From Thermoplasmata archaeon (GTDB taxonomy: Archaea > Thermoplasmatota > Thermoplasmata > Halarchaeoplasmatales > Halarchaeoplasmataceae), in the NCBI GenBank assembly GCA_007129655.1, contig SKVC01000104.1, positions 1 through 14,133 of the forward strand: DNA of 14,133 nucleotides. The letters are read 5' to 3'. The position numbers and the translations under genes were made by a program. The notes below the pieces were generated by a model. The model had not been told where the DNA came from. It was given only the letters and a program-made list of their open reading frames with translations, and made no database searches. Positions within the stretch are counted from its first letter, which is position 1. Every line of letters starts with the position of its first letter. Positions 8,173 to 14,133 of this stretch are shown piece by piece.

Positions 8173-9768
8173 ATGCAATTACTAAGAAACCCATTCATAT
8201 TGGCTCTAGTCATAATCGGAGCATTCATACTCATATTTACCATACTTGAGAAGAAAGGCCTGTTAAAACCATATAATCTTGAGATGTCCGGTCTGTTCCT
8301 TATATGGAAAACGGAACGCGGTAAGAAGCTGATAGATAATCTGGCTCAAAAGAAAAAGTTCTGGAAGGCATATGGGAACCTGTCCATTGCAGTCATATCT
8401 ATATGTATGGTGATAATCTTGACACTTTTAGTATGGTCGGCTTATCTGGCCAGCTTTATACCGGCGGAAAGCGCACCAAGTCCCAGGATGGTCATCGGGA
8501 TACCCGGTGTTAATCCGTTGATACCTGTATGGTATGGAATATTGGGCTTGGCCGTAGCCATAATAGTACACGAATTTTCCCACGGGATACTAGCCAGGCT
8601 CGCCGACGTAAAAGTAAAAACATTAGGCCTGGTTTTCATCGTAGTTCCCATCGGAGCGTTCGTAGAGCCGGACGAAGAGGAGATGGATGCTCTACCCAAG
8701 ATAAAGCGTGATCGTATTTACGGAGCCGGCCCGACGGCCAACATCGTGCTTGCTTTAGTTTTCGTAATTTTGTTTTCATCGGTATTTATGGCATCCGTTG
8801 CACCGGAAGAAGACGGTCTTATAGTACACGGTTTAGTAACCGATTCACCCGCGGATATGAGTGATCTAAACATCGGAGAACTGGTTTTGACTATAGACGG
8901 TATCAGGACGGAAGAGATGGTAGACGTAGAACAGATCGATGTACCACCGCTCAGACAAGTATCCGTTCGCACGAGATACAAAGATGCTGACAGAGAGCAT
9001 ACCGTTATTTCCGGATTGATGATATCCACGGTACAAGATAATTACCCTGCATATGACGCAGGACTTGAAGCTCTTGACATAATAGTAAGTATGGATGGAG
9101 TTCAGATACGGAATTATCATGATTTCAATGAACATCTGGAGGGTAAGTCTAGCGGAGAAATTCTAAACGTGACTTACGCCAGGTTGGATGATGATGATTA
9201 CACGAACCACACCACCACCATTGTACTGGCAGATAAATACGAGAGCTTTGCAGAGATGTATCCTTCGGAAAACAGAGAAGAGTACCGCGGCCGGGCTTAC
9301 ATGGGTGTCACGGTTTCTTACATGGGAATAATGTTCAGAGATGTGGGATGGATACAGAGATTGATGGTCAATCCTTATTCCGGAGCCACCTCGTTCAACG
9401 ATTATATGATGGCTTCGCTTACCTATATTTCGTTTCCTTTCCTAGGATTGTCTCCGATACCGTCGGAGATAGCTCAATTATATGTTATAACCGGGCCTCT
9501 ATCTGTAATTCCTGCCGGTGTATTCTGGCCCATAGCCAATGCATGTTACTGGATATTCTGGCTTAACTTGATGGTTGGCTTGTTCAATTCACTACCAGCG
9601 GTACCACTGGACGGTGGTTACGTTTTCAAGGATGCACTTTCCTCAGTAGTTGAAAAATTCAATATGAAAGAGGAGATTGAGAAGAAGTTGGTACACAGCG
9701 TATCATATCTTTTAGCATTCATGATACTCGGAATGTTACTGTGGCAGTTGATAGGACCCAGACTTTAA
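8173..9768 (+). CDS. M50 family site-2-type intramembrane zinc metalloprotease with two PDZ domains
   Basis: A 531-residue membrane protease. The zinc-binding HEFSH motif (His133, Glu134, His137) lies in a hydrophobic helix, followed by GAGPTAN at 184-190. The third ligand motif NSLPAVPLDGG (Asp480) is near the C terminus, flanked by hydrophobic helices. Two adjacent PDZ-like modules occupy about 213-282 (GLVTDSPADMSDLNIGELVL) and 283-355 (YPAYDAGLEALDIIVSMDGV). An N-terminal membrane segment (about 8-25) and a second near 70-95 precede the catalytic helix. All site-2 protease catalytic residues are present, so the enzyme should be active, cleaving transmembrane substrates within the membrane. 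The archaeal substrate is unknown. The stop codon overlaps that of the convergent KaiC-like gene. The length is typical of archaeal members with a tandem PDZ insertion. Confidence 0.92.
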   Translation: MQLLRNPFILALVIIGAFILIFTILEKKGLLKPYNLEMSGLFLIWKTERGKKLIDNLAQKKKFWKAYGNLSIAVISICMVIILTLLVWSAYLASFIPAESAPSPRMVIGIPGVNPLIPVWYGILGLAVAIIVHEFSHGILARLADVKVKTLGLVFIVVPIGAFVEPDEEEMDALPKIKRDRIYGAGPTANIVLALVFVILFSSVFMASVAPEEDGLIVHGLVTDSPADMSDLNIGELVLTIDGIRTEEMVDVEQIDVPPLRQVSVRTRYKDADREHTVISGLMISTVQDNYPAYDAGLEALDIIVSMDGVQIRNYHDFNEHLEGKSSGEILNVTYARLDDDDYTNHTTTIVLADKYESFAEMYPSENREEYRGRAYMGVTVSYMGIMFRDVGWIQRLMVNPYSGATSFNDYMMASLTYISFPFLGLSPIPSEIAQLYVITGPLSVIPAGVFWPIANACYWIFWLNLMVGLFNSLPAVPLDGGYVFKDALSSVVEKFNMKEEIEKKLVHSVSYLLAFMILGMLLWQLIGPRL

Positions 9769-10469
9769 CCTTTGACTATCTCGAAGGCACCGTCGTATAT
9801 CAGGGGGAAGTAATCCCGAGGATGATCTGTTTTTCTTAATTTCAGTGCGCTGAGGAAAAGATTGACGTTATTTCCCTCTCTTCTCAGTTCAAGATGGAAT
9901 ATACCGTCACTGAGGAAACCTTCTCCTGCATCGGTGAATTTTATCTCGTTAATAGGTAGTTCGTGGATCAAGAAGGTGGTAACGTCTAGATTTCTTAACC
10001 AGTCGAAGAACTGGAATAGTTCTTTCCTAGGTTCCTTGAAATCAGCCATGGTTTCCATCACTGGAAGTGAGTCTATCACCAAGAAGTCGTTTTCGAGGTT
10101 CTTACGAAGATTTTTTACGTACATCTTGAATACTTCCATCCAGGCGCTTTTATCCAGTTCGGTCATCCTTGAGCGGATCAATCCGAGATCTAAGATACTC
10201 AATCTTTTCGATACTTTATCCCAATCCATACCGAGTCCTTGCATATTCTTGATCAAGCTTTCACGGCGTTCTTCCAAAGAGATGTAGACACCTTTTTTTC
10301 CGTTCTCAAGTGCGTTATGATATAGGATATAGAAACCGAGACTTGATTTCATGGTTCCCGGAGACCCGGCTAGAAGTACGATACTGTTACTCGGTATTCC
10401 TCCCTGCAGGCACTCATCGAGTCCTTCAACATAGGTTTTTATACGTTCGTTGGTGTCCAATTTGCTCAT
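9765..10469 (-). CDS. Single-domain KaiC/RecA-superfamily ATPase, signal-transduction type
   Basis: A 234-residue protein with one RecA-like core. It begins with the KaiC-type lead YVEGLDECLQGGIPSNSIVLLAG. Walker A is GSPGTMKS at 35-42. The KaiC-like acidic pair is in YISLEERRES (Glu66, Glu67). Walker B is FLVIDS with Asp133. ATP binding and hydrolysis are expected from the intact motifs. The family (arCOG-type RecA-superfamily ATPases implicated in signal transduction) is abundant in archaea and members rarely have a known partner. Translation is well supported: an AAAGGAGG Shine-Dalgarno sequence ends 8 bases before the ATG. It is transcribed divergently from nnr and convergently with the M50 protease gene. 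Whether it works with the GvpD-like ATPase 2 kb away is speculation. Confidence 0.88.
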   Translation of the reverse strand: MSKLDTNERIKTYVEGLDECLQGGIPSNSIVLLAGSPGTMKSSLGFYILYHNALENGKKGVYISLEERRESLIKNMQGLGMDWDKVSKRLSILDLGLIRSRMTELDKSAWMEVFKMYVKNLRKNLENDFLVIDSLPVMETMADFKEPRKELFQFFDWLRNLDVTTFLIHELPINEIKFTDAGEGFLSDGIFHLELRREGNNVNLFLSALKLRKTDHPRDYFPLIYDGAFEIVKG

Positions 10470-10477
10470 CTTTTTTT

Positions 10478-10485
10478 CCTCCTTT
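10478..10485 (-). promoter_or_regulatory. Strong ribosome binding site of the KaiC-like gene
   Basis: On the minus strand the sequence reads AAAGGAGG, followed by an 8-base spacer and ATG. It is a full match to the 16S anti-Shine-Dalgarno core and fixes the start at 10469. It is the strongest such site in the window; several neighbouring genes have none. Confidence 0.8.
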
Positions 10486-10574
10486 ATGATAAGGGGGAAT
10501 GATAATGCCGGTTTATATTACTTTCTATATACCAAAAAATTCTATACCGGAAGTGATTATCATCTATCATGATA
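10486..10574. promoter_or_regulatory. Divergent promoter/operator region between KaiC-like gene and nnr
   Basis: A minus-strand TATA-like box (AATATAAA, plus-strand 10512-10519) would place initiation near 10489, just ahead of the KaiC-like gene's Shine-Dalgarno site. A plus-strand box (TCTATATACC, 10524-10533) would place initiation near 10554, 15 bases before the nnr ATG. Around them is a perfect 8-base inverted repeat, ATGATAAT at 10499-10506 and ATTATCAT at 10556-10563. Further ATGATA/TATCAT half-sites lie at 10486-10491 and in the palindrome TATCATGATA (10565-10574) that covers the nnr start codon. A CCGG pair (10508-10511, 10547-10550) is nested inside. The layout suggests a regulator binding both promoters; the regulator is not identified. 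Confidence 0.42.
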
Positions 10575-11963
10575 CCCTTTACGGAAGTAGCTGTATTGGA
10601 CAGGAACTCCGAATACCGTGGTGTACCTCCTTTGCAGTTGATGGAGAATGCAGGTAAAGCACTTGCCAGTGAGATAGAAAATAGATATAAAGAAAGTCCG
10701 GTTCTTTTCGTTTGCGGAACCGGTAACAACGGAGGCGATGGTTACGTTGCCGCCAGATATTTATCTGAATGGAGAAAACCGGATCACATAACAGTATATC
10801 TCATCAAAGGAAGAGAGGCTGTGAATCATGGGATCGCCAAAGAGAATTTAGAGAGATTGGAATGCAATATTACCGACGAAATGCCCCGGGATATACCGTC
10901 CGAATGTATAATCGTCGACGGCATACTAGGCACCGGTATAAAGGGAGCGGTTAGGGAGCCGTATCGTTCCATCATCAAAAGTATAAACGGATCAAATAAT
11001 CCGGTTGTATCCATAGACATTCCCAGTGGTCTGGGAGCGGATATACAGGTAGATCCTGACTTAACAGTCACGTTCCACGATGTAAAAGAAGGTATGGATG
11101 GTGACAATTCAGGAGAGATAATCGTCAAGGATATCGGCATACCTCAGGAAGCGATAGAAAACACAGGGCCGGGAGAATTATTATTGTATCCTGTACCCGG
11201 AAAGGACACACACAAAGGAAACAACGGCACACTGCTGGTGATCGGGGGTGGACCATATACGGGTGCTCCGGCTCTTGCGGCCATAGCCGCCTATCGTACC
11301 GGTGCGGATTTAGTTCATCTGGCCGTACCATCAAAGGCAAGCCGTATCGTAGCGGGATACTCCCCAAGTTTTATCGTACACACTCTGGAAGGAGATGAAT
11401 TGGACGAATCACACGTAGATCAGATACTCAAAATATCGGAGAACTGCGATGCCGTATTGATAGGTCCGGGTCTAGGTGACAAGGAAAACACCCTAAAAGC
11501 GGTAAAAAAAATCATCGAATCTTTAGAGCTTCCGCTGGTTATCGACGCAGATGCATTGAAGGCATTGAGAAGTAATCTACCGAAAATGAATGCGGTTCTT
11601 ACGCCTCATCAGGGAGAATTTAACATGATAGCCGGAGACATTTCGGTCGATGAGTACGCTAGAGAATCGGTAGTCACCGTACTTTTAAAGGGACAAGAGG
11701 ACTATATCTCTGACGGAAATAGGAAAAAAATAAATGACTTCGGCACTCCGGCCATGACCGTCGGCGGCACCGGAGACACCTTGGCCGGAGTCGTAGGTAC
11801 ACTTCTGACCAAGGGGCTTTCTCACTTCGACGCCGCTAGACTAGGTGCATATATAACCGCTAAGGCCGGTGAATTTGCCTTCGATAAGAGTAATTGGGGT
11901 TTGATGCCGGAGGATGTTTCGGAATGTATCCCTTTGGTGTTAAGGGAACTGATAAAAGGATGA
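10569..11963 (+). CDS. nnr: Bifunctional NAD(P)H-hydrate repair enzyme Nnr (epimerase + ADP-dependent dehydratase)
   Basis: A 464-residue fusion of a YjeF_N epimerase and a ribokinase-like dehydratase. The N-terminal domain has LMENAGKAL (24-32) and the GTGNNGGDGY motif (50-59), then VDGILGTGIKG and SIDIPSGLGAD. The C-terminal domain opens near residue 215 with HKGNNGTLLVIGGG and contains GPGLGD, VIDADALKAL, LTPHQGEF and the catalytic GGTGDTLAG at 399-407 (Asp403). Together the domains interconvert the R and S forms of NADHX/NADPHX and dehydrate the S form back to NAD(P)H, a cytosolic metabolite-repair role. All recognisable active-site motifs are intact. The protein is somewhat shorter than many homologues, partly because of a shortened loop after DIPSGL. 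The ATG at 10569 is chosen because the family's N-terminal helix starts at once. No good Shine-Dalgarno site precedes it. It is divergent from the KaiC-like gene, with LC7 55 bases downstream. Confidence 0.95.
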   Translation: MIPFTEVAVLDRNSEYRGVPPLQLMENAGKALASEIENRYKESPVLFVCGTGNNGGDGYVAARYLSEWRKPDHITVYLIKGREAVNHGIAKENLERLECNITDEMPRDIPSECIIVDGILGTGIKGAVREPYRSIIKSINGSNNPVVSIDIPSGLGADIQVDPDLTVTFHDVKEGMDGDNSGEIIVKDIGIPQEAIENTGPGELLLYPVPGKDTHKGNNGTLLVIGGGPYTGAPALAAIAAYRTGADLVHLAVPSKASRIVAGYSPSFIVHTLEGDELDESHVDQILKISENCDAVLIGPGLGDKENTLKAVKKIIESLELPLVIDADALKALRSNLPKMNAVLTPHQGEFNMIAGDISVDEYARESVVTVLLKGQEDYISDGNRKKINDFGTPAMTVGGTGDTLAGVVGTLLTKGLSHFDAARLGAYITAKAGEFAFDKSNWGLMPEDVSECIPLVLRELIKG

Positions 11964-11993
11964 AAAATTATTTTACCTCTTAGTCTATATACC
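11964..11993 (+). promoter_or_regulatory. Candidate promoter of the roadblock/LC7 gene
   Basis: The 55-base gap after nnr holds two A/T-rich boxes: AAAAATTATTTTA directly after the nnr stop, and TCTATATACC at 11984-11993. The first would give a short leader that keeps the Shine-Dalgarno site. The second is identical to the 10-base TATA-like box upstream of nnr, but its usual spacing would start the RNA near 12013, downstream of the Shine-Dalgarno site. Which is used cannot be decided from sequence. Confidence 0.33.
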
Positions 11994-12003
11994 CTCGAAA
12001 ATA

Positions 12004-12009
12004 GAGGAG
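12004..12009 (+). promoter_or_regulatory. Ribosome binding site of the roadblock/LC7 gene
   Basis: GAGGAG lies 9 bases before the ATG at 12019 and supports that start. The site could be partly masked by a weak CCTC/GAGG hairpin (11993-11996 with 12004-12007), which is only four pairs long. Confidence 0.65.
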
Positions 12010-12018
12010 AGAAGAACC

Positions 12019-12387
12019 ATGTCCAAAGCAGTAATCTTAGATACATTGAAAACCCTGGGAGCGTCTCCCGATGTTGAGATAGTATGTTTAGTAAGAAAAA
12101 GTGGAGATATAATCGCCAGTGCGGGCAATGTATCTTCGGTACAGCTTGAAACTTTTGGTATTATGTCTGCAACCATATACGGTGCCGCTAATACAGCCAA
12201 CAAACATCTGAACAAGAAGAAACCCGAAAGGATCGTCATAAGGAATAACGATGGAGATACAGTTATCACCGGTGCCGGCGATAGGGCCATACTGGTTTTA
12301 AGAACAATCGAGAATAGAAACTTTTCAAGCATACTGCAGGAAATTGACGATGCGATCGAATCTCTGCTGGATCAAGGGGGAATCTAA
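12019..12387 (+). CDS. Roadblock/LC7 domain protein (MglB-like regulator)
   Basis: A 122-residue single-domain protein. The pattern VEIVCLVRKSGDIIASAG (about 19-36) is the typical first strands of the roadblock/LC7 fold. A long helix (FGIMSATIYGAANTANKHL), the hairpin ERIVIRNNDGDTVITGAG, and the final strand-helix unit RAILVLRTIENRNFSSILQEIDDAIESLL follow. Roadblock/LC7 proteins form dimeric platforms, often controlling small Ras-like GTPases such as MglA. No GTPase gene is next to it here. Instead the following gene, in the same reading frame and separated only by the TAA stop, encodes a GvpD-like P-loop ATPase. The two products are therefore likely partners; that is inference. The length is normal and the start is supported by GAGGAG 9 bases upstream. 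Confidence 0.88.
   Translation: MSKAVILDTLKTLGASPDVEIVCLVRKSGDIIASAGNVSSVQLETFGIMSATIYGAANTANKHLNKKKPERIVIRNNDGDTVITGAGDRAILVLRTIENRNFSSILQEIDDAIESLLDQGGI
12374..12380 (+). promoter_or_regulatory. SD-like run before the non-standard start of the GvpD-like gene
   Basis: AAGGGGG lies inside the end of the LC7 gene, 7 bases before the ATC codon at 12388. It can pair with the anti-Shine-Dalgarno core using a G-U wobble. The spacing is what a start at 12388 would need, and no such run precedes the TTG at 12514 at suitable distance. Confidence 0.45.
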
Positions 12388-13941
12388 ATCTATAGAAAAC
12401 CTCTTCCTCCGGAGATCTATGACTTCTTCGACAAGACCGTAGGTAGGTCTCTTATAGTTAAAGGAGAGGCGGGTACGGGTAAAACCATCTTCAGTCTCAC
12501 ACTACTGGAGGAATTGGGAATAATAGAAAATTCATTTTATTTTTCAACACGGGTATCAAATCAATCATTGTATTCTCAATTTCAATGGCTCAGGGAAAAA
12601 GACATGAGGAAGAATCTTATCGATGCCAGCTTCGATTTTCTCAGAACTCTTTATCCAAAATCCGAAGAGTATACTTATTTCAAAGAAAGGAAATCATATG
12701 AAATGGAGAAGGTTGAAAAGGCCCGGGAATTACTGCAAAAGATGCCGGATAAGGACGAAGATGTGCAGCTACCCGAGCACGTAACAAGTTCTAACTTACT
12801 CTCCCTGGTAAAGGATGGTGAGATAAAAGAACTTCAAGAGATTTACCAGAAAGTGGATGACTGCTTACCGGAACCGTCTTTGATAATAATAGATAGTCTT
12901 GAATCGCTGGTCGAAAGATATCAGCTTAATGCACAGGAATTGATTAAAACACTACAAAAAGATCTGGTGGAATTTTCAGGTGCAAGACTCGTGATCATAT
13001 TGGAAACCGAAAAAACTACCAATTGGGATTATCTTGTAGATGGTGTTGTAACTCTTAAGAGGGAGGAACACAACGACAGATTGTTTAGACTGTTAAGTAT
13101 GGATAAACTGAGGGGTATACGTATCAATCAACCGATGTACATGTATACGCTAACCGGTGGAAAGTTCGATTACTGTAAGCCCTTCATACACGGTGTTCCC
13201 AAATTCGAAAAAGCCCATGCATATATAAAAGATGGTGAAAATACAGATTACTTTAAAAAAGAACTTTTCTCTACGGGCTCTAGCGAGATGGACAAACTTA
13301 TCGGCGGCGGTTATAATAGGAATGGACTTGTTGTTATGGATATCAACGAACGTGTACCGTTTTCCGGCCATATGCATCTCTACGGACCGGTGATAGAAAA
13401 TTTCCTGGCACAAAAGCGAGGTGTGCTGATCATGCTTTCTCGCGGCAGGGGTAAAAATATGGTCAAAGGATGGATAAACGATGTTTTCGGTGATATCTCA
13501 GAATGTAATGTGAAGATACTTGAACTGGACAGGGAAGTAACAGATATGTTAGGACAATCGGTATCGACACGTTACGAGCACTTAATAAGAGAAGCCTATC
13601 GTGAACTAAAGTTCAAATCTAAAGGACCGATACTGACGATTTCCGACTGGATAGGTATCGAGAACGCCATCAGTGGAGAGGACTTGGTTGTCGGTGAAGT
13701 GACAAGGATAACCCGAAGACTGATGAATATAATCAAAGATAACAGTGATCTAGTTATCGGATTGATGGGCCCGGGTTTTCCACTTGCAGATAAAGAGAGG
13801 TACTTGTCGGATGTTCATCTGAAGCTCTTTACCAGATATAATTCACTACTCGTATACGGTGAGAAACCGAATACGTGTATTTACAATATCTATCTCTCCG
13901 ATGAAAAGCATCCCAAAGCAAATTTTATTCCGATAGTTTAA
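12388..13941 (+). CDS. GvpD-like double-RecA P-loop ATPase; start codon non-standard (ATC) or altered
   Basis: The frame opens right after the LC7 TAA and gives 517 codons. The first conventional start (TTG, 12514) would remove the Walker A motif, so the protein must begin earlier. The best site is ATC at 12388 (reading YRKPLPPEIYDFF after it), with an SD-like run 7 bases upstream. Residues from there: Walker A GEAGTGKT 26-33; Walker B SLIIIDS with Asp169; a charged helical insertion (about 85-160, EKVEKARELLQKM and neighbours); then a second KaiC-like unit opening with FSTGSSEMDKLIGGG at 294-308. In that second unit the P-loop is lost (GLVVMDINERVPFSG where GxxxxGKT belongs), though a Walker-B-like PILTISDW (Asp420) remains. 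The layout resembles the GvpD family of archaeal P-loop proteins, named for a haloarchaeal gas-vesicle repressor. Most homologues sit in organisms without gas vesicles, so regulation by ATP binding is likely but the target is unknown. Confidence 0.78.
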   Translation: MYRKPLPPEIYDFFDKTVGRSLIVKGEAGTGKTIFSLTLLEELGIIENSFYFSTRVSNQSLYSQFQWLREKDMRKNLIDASFDFLRTLYPKSEEYTYFKERKSYEMEKVEKARELLQKMPDKDEDVQLPEHVTSSNLLSLVKDGEIKELQEIYQKVDDCLPEPSLIIIDSLESLVERYQLNAQELIKTLQKDLVEFSGARLVIILETEKTTNWDYLVDGVVTLKREEHNDRLFRLLSMDKLRGIRINQPMYMYTLTGGKFDYCKPFIHGVPKFEKAHAYIKDGENTDYFKKELFSTGSSEMDKLIGGGYNRNGLVVMDINERVPFSGHMHLYGPVIENFLAQKRGVLIMLSRGRGKNMVKGWINDVFGDISECNVKILELDREVTDMLGQSVSTRYEHLIREAYRELKFKSKGPILTISDWIGIENAISGEDLVVGEVTRITRRLMNIIKDNSDLVIGLMGPGFPLADKERYLSDVHLKLFTRYNSLLVYGEKPNTCIYNIYLSDEKHPKANFIPIV

Positions 13942-13956
13942 TACACAATAAGTGCC

Positions 13957-13968
13957 AAAATATATTTA
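13957..13968 (+). promoter_or_regulatory. Candidate promoter of the urocanate hydratase gene
   Basis: AAAATATATTTA is a good archaeal TATA-like box centred about 37 bases before the ATG at 14000, predicting initiation near 13990 and a leader of roughly ten bases. No Shine-Dalgarno site is present. Between box and start lies CGGTCGGTATAC (13974-13985), a short tandem repeat running into a small palindrome that could be an operator. That last point is only suggestive. Confidence 0.42.
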
Positions 13969-13999
13969 CTATCGGTCGGTATACTTAACCAGTGTTATT

Positions 14000-14133
14000 A
14001 TGACAGATATTAAGGCACCCAGAGGAACAGAACTAAACTGTAAGGGCTGGAAACAAGAAGCTATGTTACGTCAGTTGATGAACAATCTGGAGAATGCGGA
14101 GGAACCGGATAAACTGATAGTTTACGGCGGTAC
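14000..14133 (+). CDS. hutU: Urocanate hydratase (urocanase), 3' partial
   Basis: The first 44 codons are present before the window ends. The start TDIKAPRGTELNCKGWKQEA followed by LRQLMNNLENAEEPDKLIVYGG is a close match to the conserved N terminus of urocanases, including the RGxxLxCKGWxQEAxLRxLxNNL pattern and the following VYGG leading into the NAD-binding part. The enzyme hydrates urocanate to imidazolonepropionate, the second step of histidine degradation, using tightly bound NAD. The start is fixed by the family pattern. It is preceded by its own TATA-like box, so it probably begins a separate transcription unit. The remaining roughly 500 codons and any other hut genes lie outside the window. 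Confidence 0.93.
   Translation, partial: MTDIKAPRGTELNCKGWKQEAMLRQLMNNLENAEEPDKLIVYGG

Noticed and set aside
10471..10477. Run of seven T as a terminator
   Set aside because: On the minus strand this is the A-rich spacer between the Shine-Dalgarno site and the ATG of the KaiC-like gene, not a 3' end.
11993..12007. Hairpin CCTC/GAGG that could hide the LC7 Shine-Dalgarno site (riboswitch-like)
   Set aside because: Only four pairs with a seven-base loop, and no further structure or aptamer-like core is visible. Too weak to call.
12514..12516. TTG at 12514 as the start of the GvpD-like ATPase
   Set aside because: It would delete the in-frame Walker A motif GEAGTGKT encoded just upstream, which is essential to the family. 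No suitable Shine-Dalgarno site precedes it.
12388..13941. Gas vesicle gene cluster, because of the GvpD-like ATPase
   Set aside because: No GvpA, GvpF/L, GvpN or GvpE-like gene is present in the window, and GvpD-like ATPases are common in archaea without gas vesicles.
1..14133. A defence island, mobile element or CRISPR system
   Set aside because: No transposase, integrase, nuclease or toxin-antitoxin family, no terminal repeats and no regularly spaced direct repeats were seen. The genes are metabolic, membrane, surface and signalling functions.

Overview
The window looks like chromosomal DNA from an archaeon, most likely a member of the Thermoplasmatota. The basis is the gene families: a giant secreted subtilisin-like protein with a GWN-type C-terminal domain, GvpD/KaiC-type RecA-family ATPases, a roadblock/LC7 protein, a fused Nnr enzyme, and short TATA-like boxes 25-45 bases before start codons. 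Use of ATA, AGA and AGG codons fits. The lineage is inferred from family content and was not tested phylogenetically. Genes are tightly packed and no gene-free stretch exceeds about 100 bases. I see no tRNA, rRNA, CRISPR array or insertion sequence.

Bases 1-6842 are one giant open frame, cut at its 5' end by the window edge. It encodes a modular exported protein: N-terminal beta domains, a subtilisin (S8) fold whose catalytic His, Ser and oxyanion Asn are all replaced, a seven-repeat LVIVD-type beta-propeller, further Fn3/Ig-like and jelly-roll-like modules, and a duplicated GWN domain at the C terminus. It reads as a non-catalytic surface or adhesion protein built on a protease scaffold.

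Bases 6890-9768 hold two membrane-protein genes on the same strand: an MgtC/SapB-DUF4010 protein and an M50 site-2 protease with two PDZ modules. The protease gene converges on a single-domain KaiC-like ATPase gene on the minus strand, and their stop codons share one TTAA. That ATPase gene diverges from the NAD(P)HX repair enzyme gene (nnr). Their 99-base shared promoter carries two opposed TATA-like boxes and an unusual cluster of ATGATA/TATCAT half-sites.

Bases 12019-13941 hold a roadblock/LC7 gene followed directly by a GvpD-like double-RecA ATPase gene. The two lie in the same frame, separated only by one TAA. The ATPase frame has no ATG, GTG or TTG upstream of its Walker A motif. It must therefore start at a non-standard codon (ATC at 12388, with an SD-like run at proper spacing), be made by readthrough, or contain a base error. 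The LC7 protein, this ATPase and the nearby KaiC-like ATPase together suggest a nucleotide-dependent signalling neighbourhood. The window ends in the first 44 codons of a urocanate hydratase gene (histidine degradation).

The two observations most worth following are the catalytically dead subtilisin-propeller giant and the LC7/TAA/GvpD-like junction.
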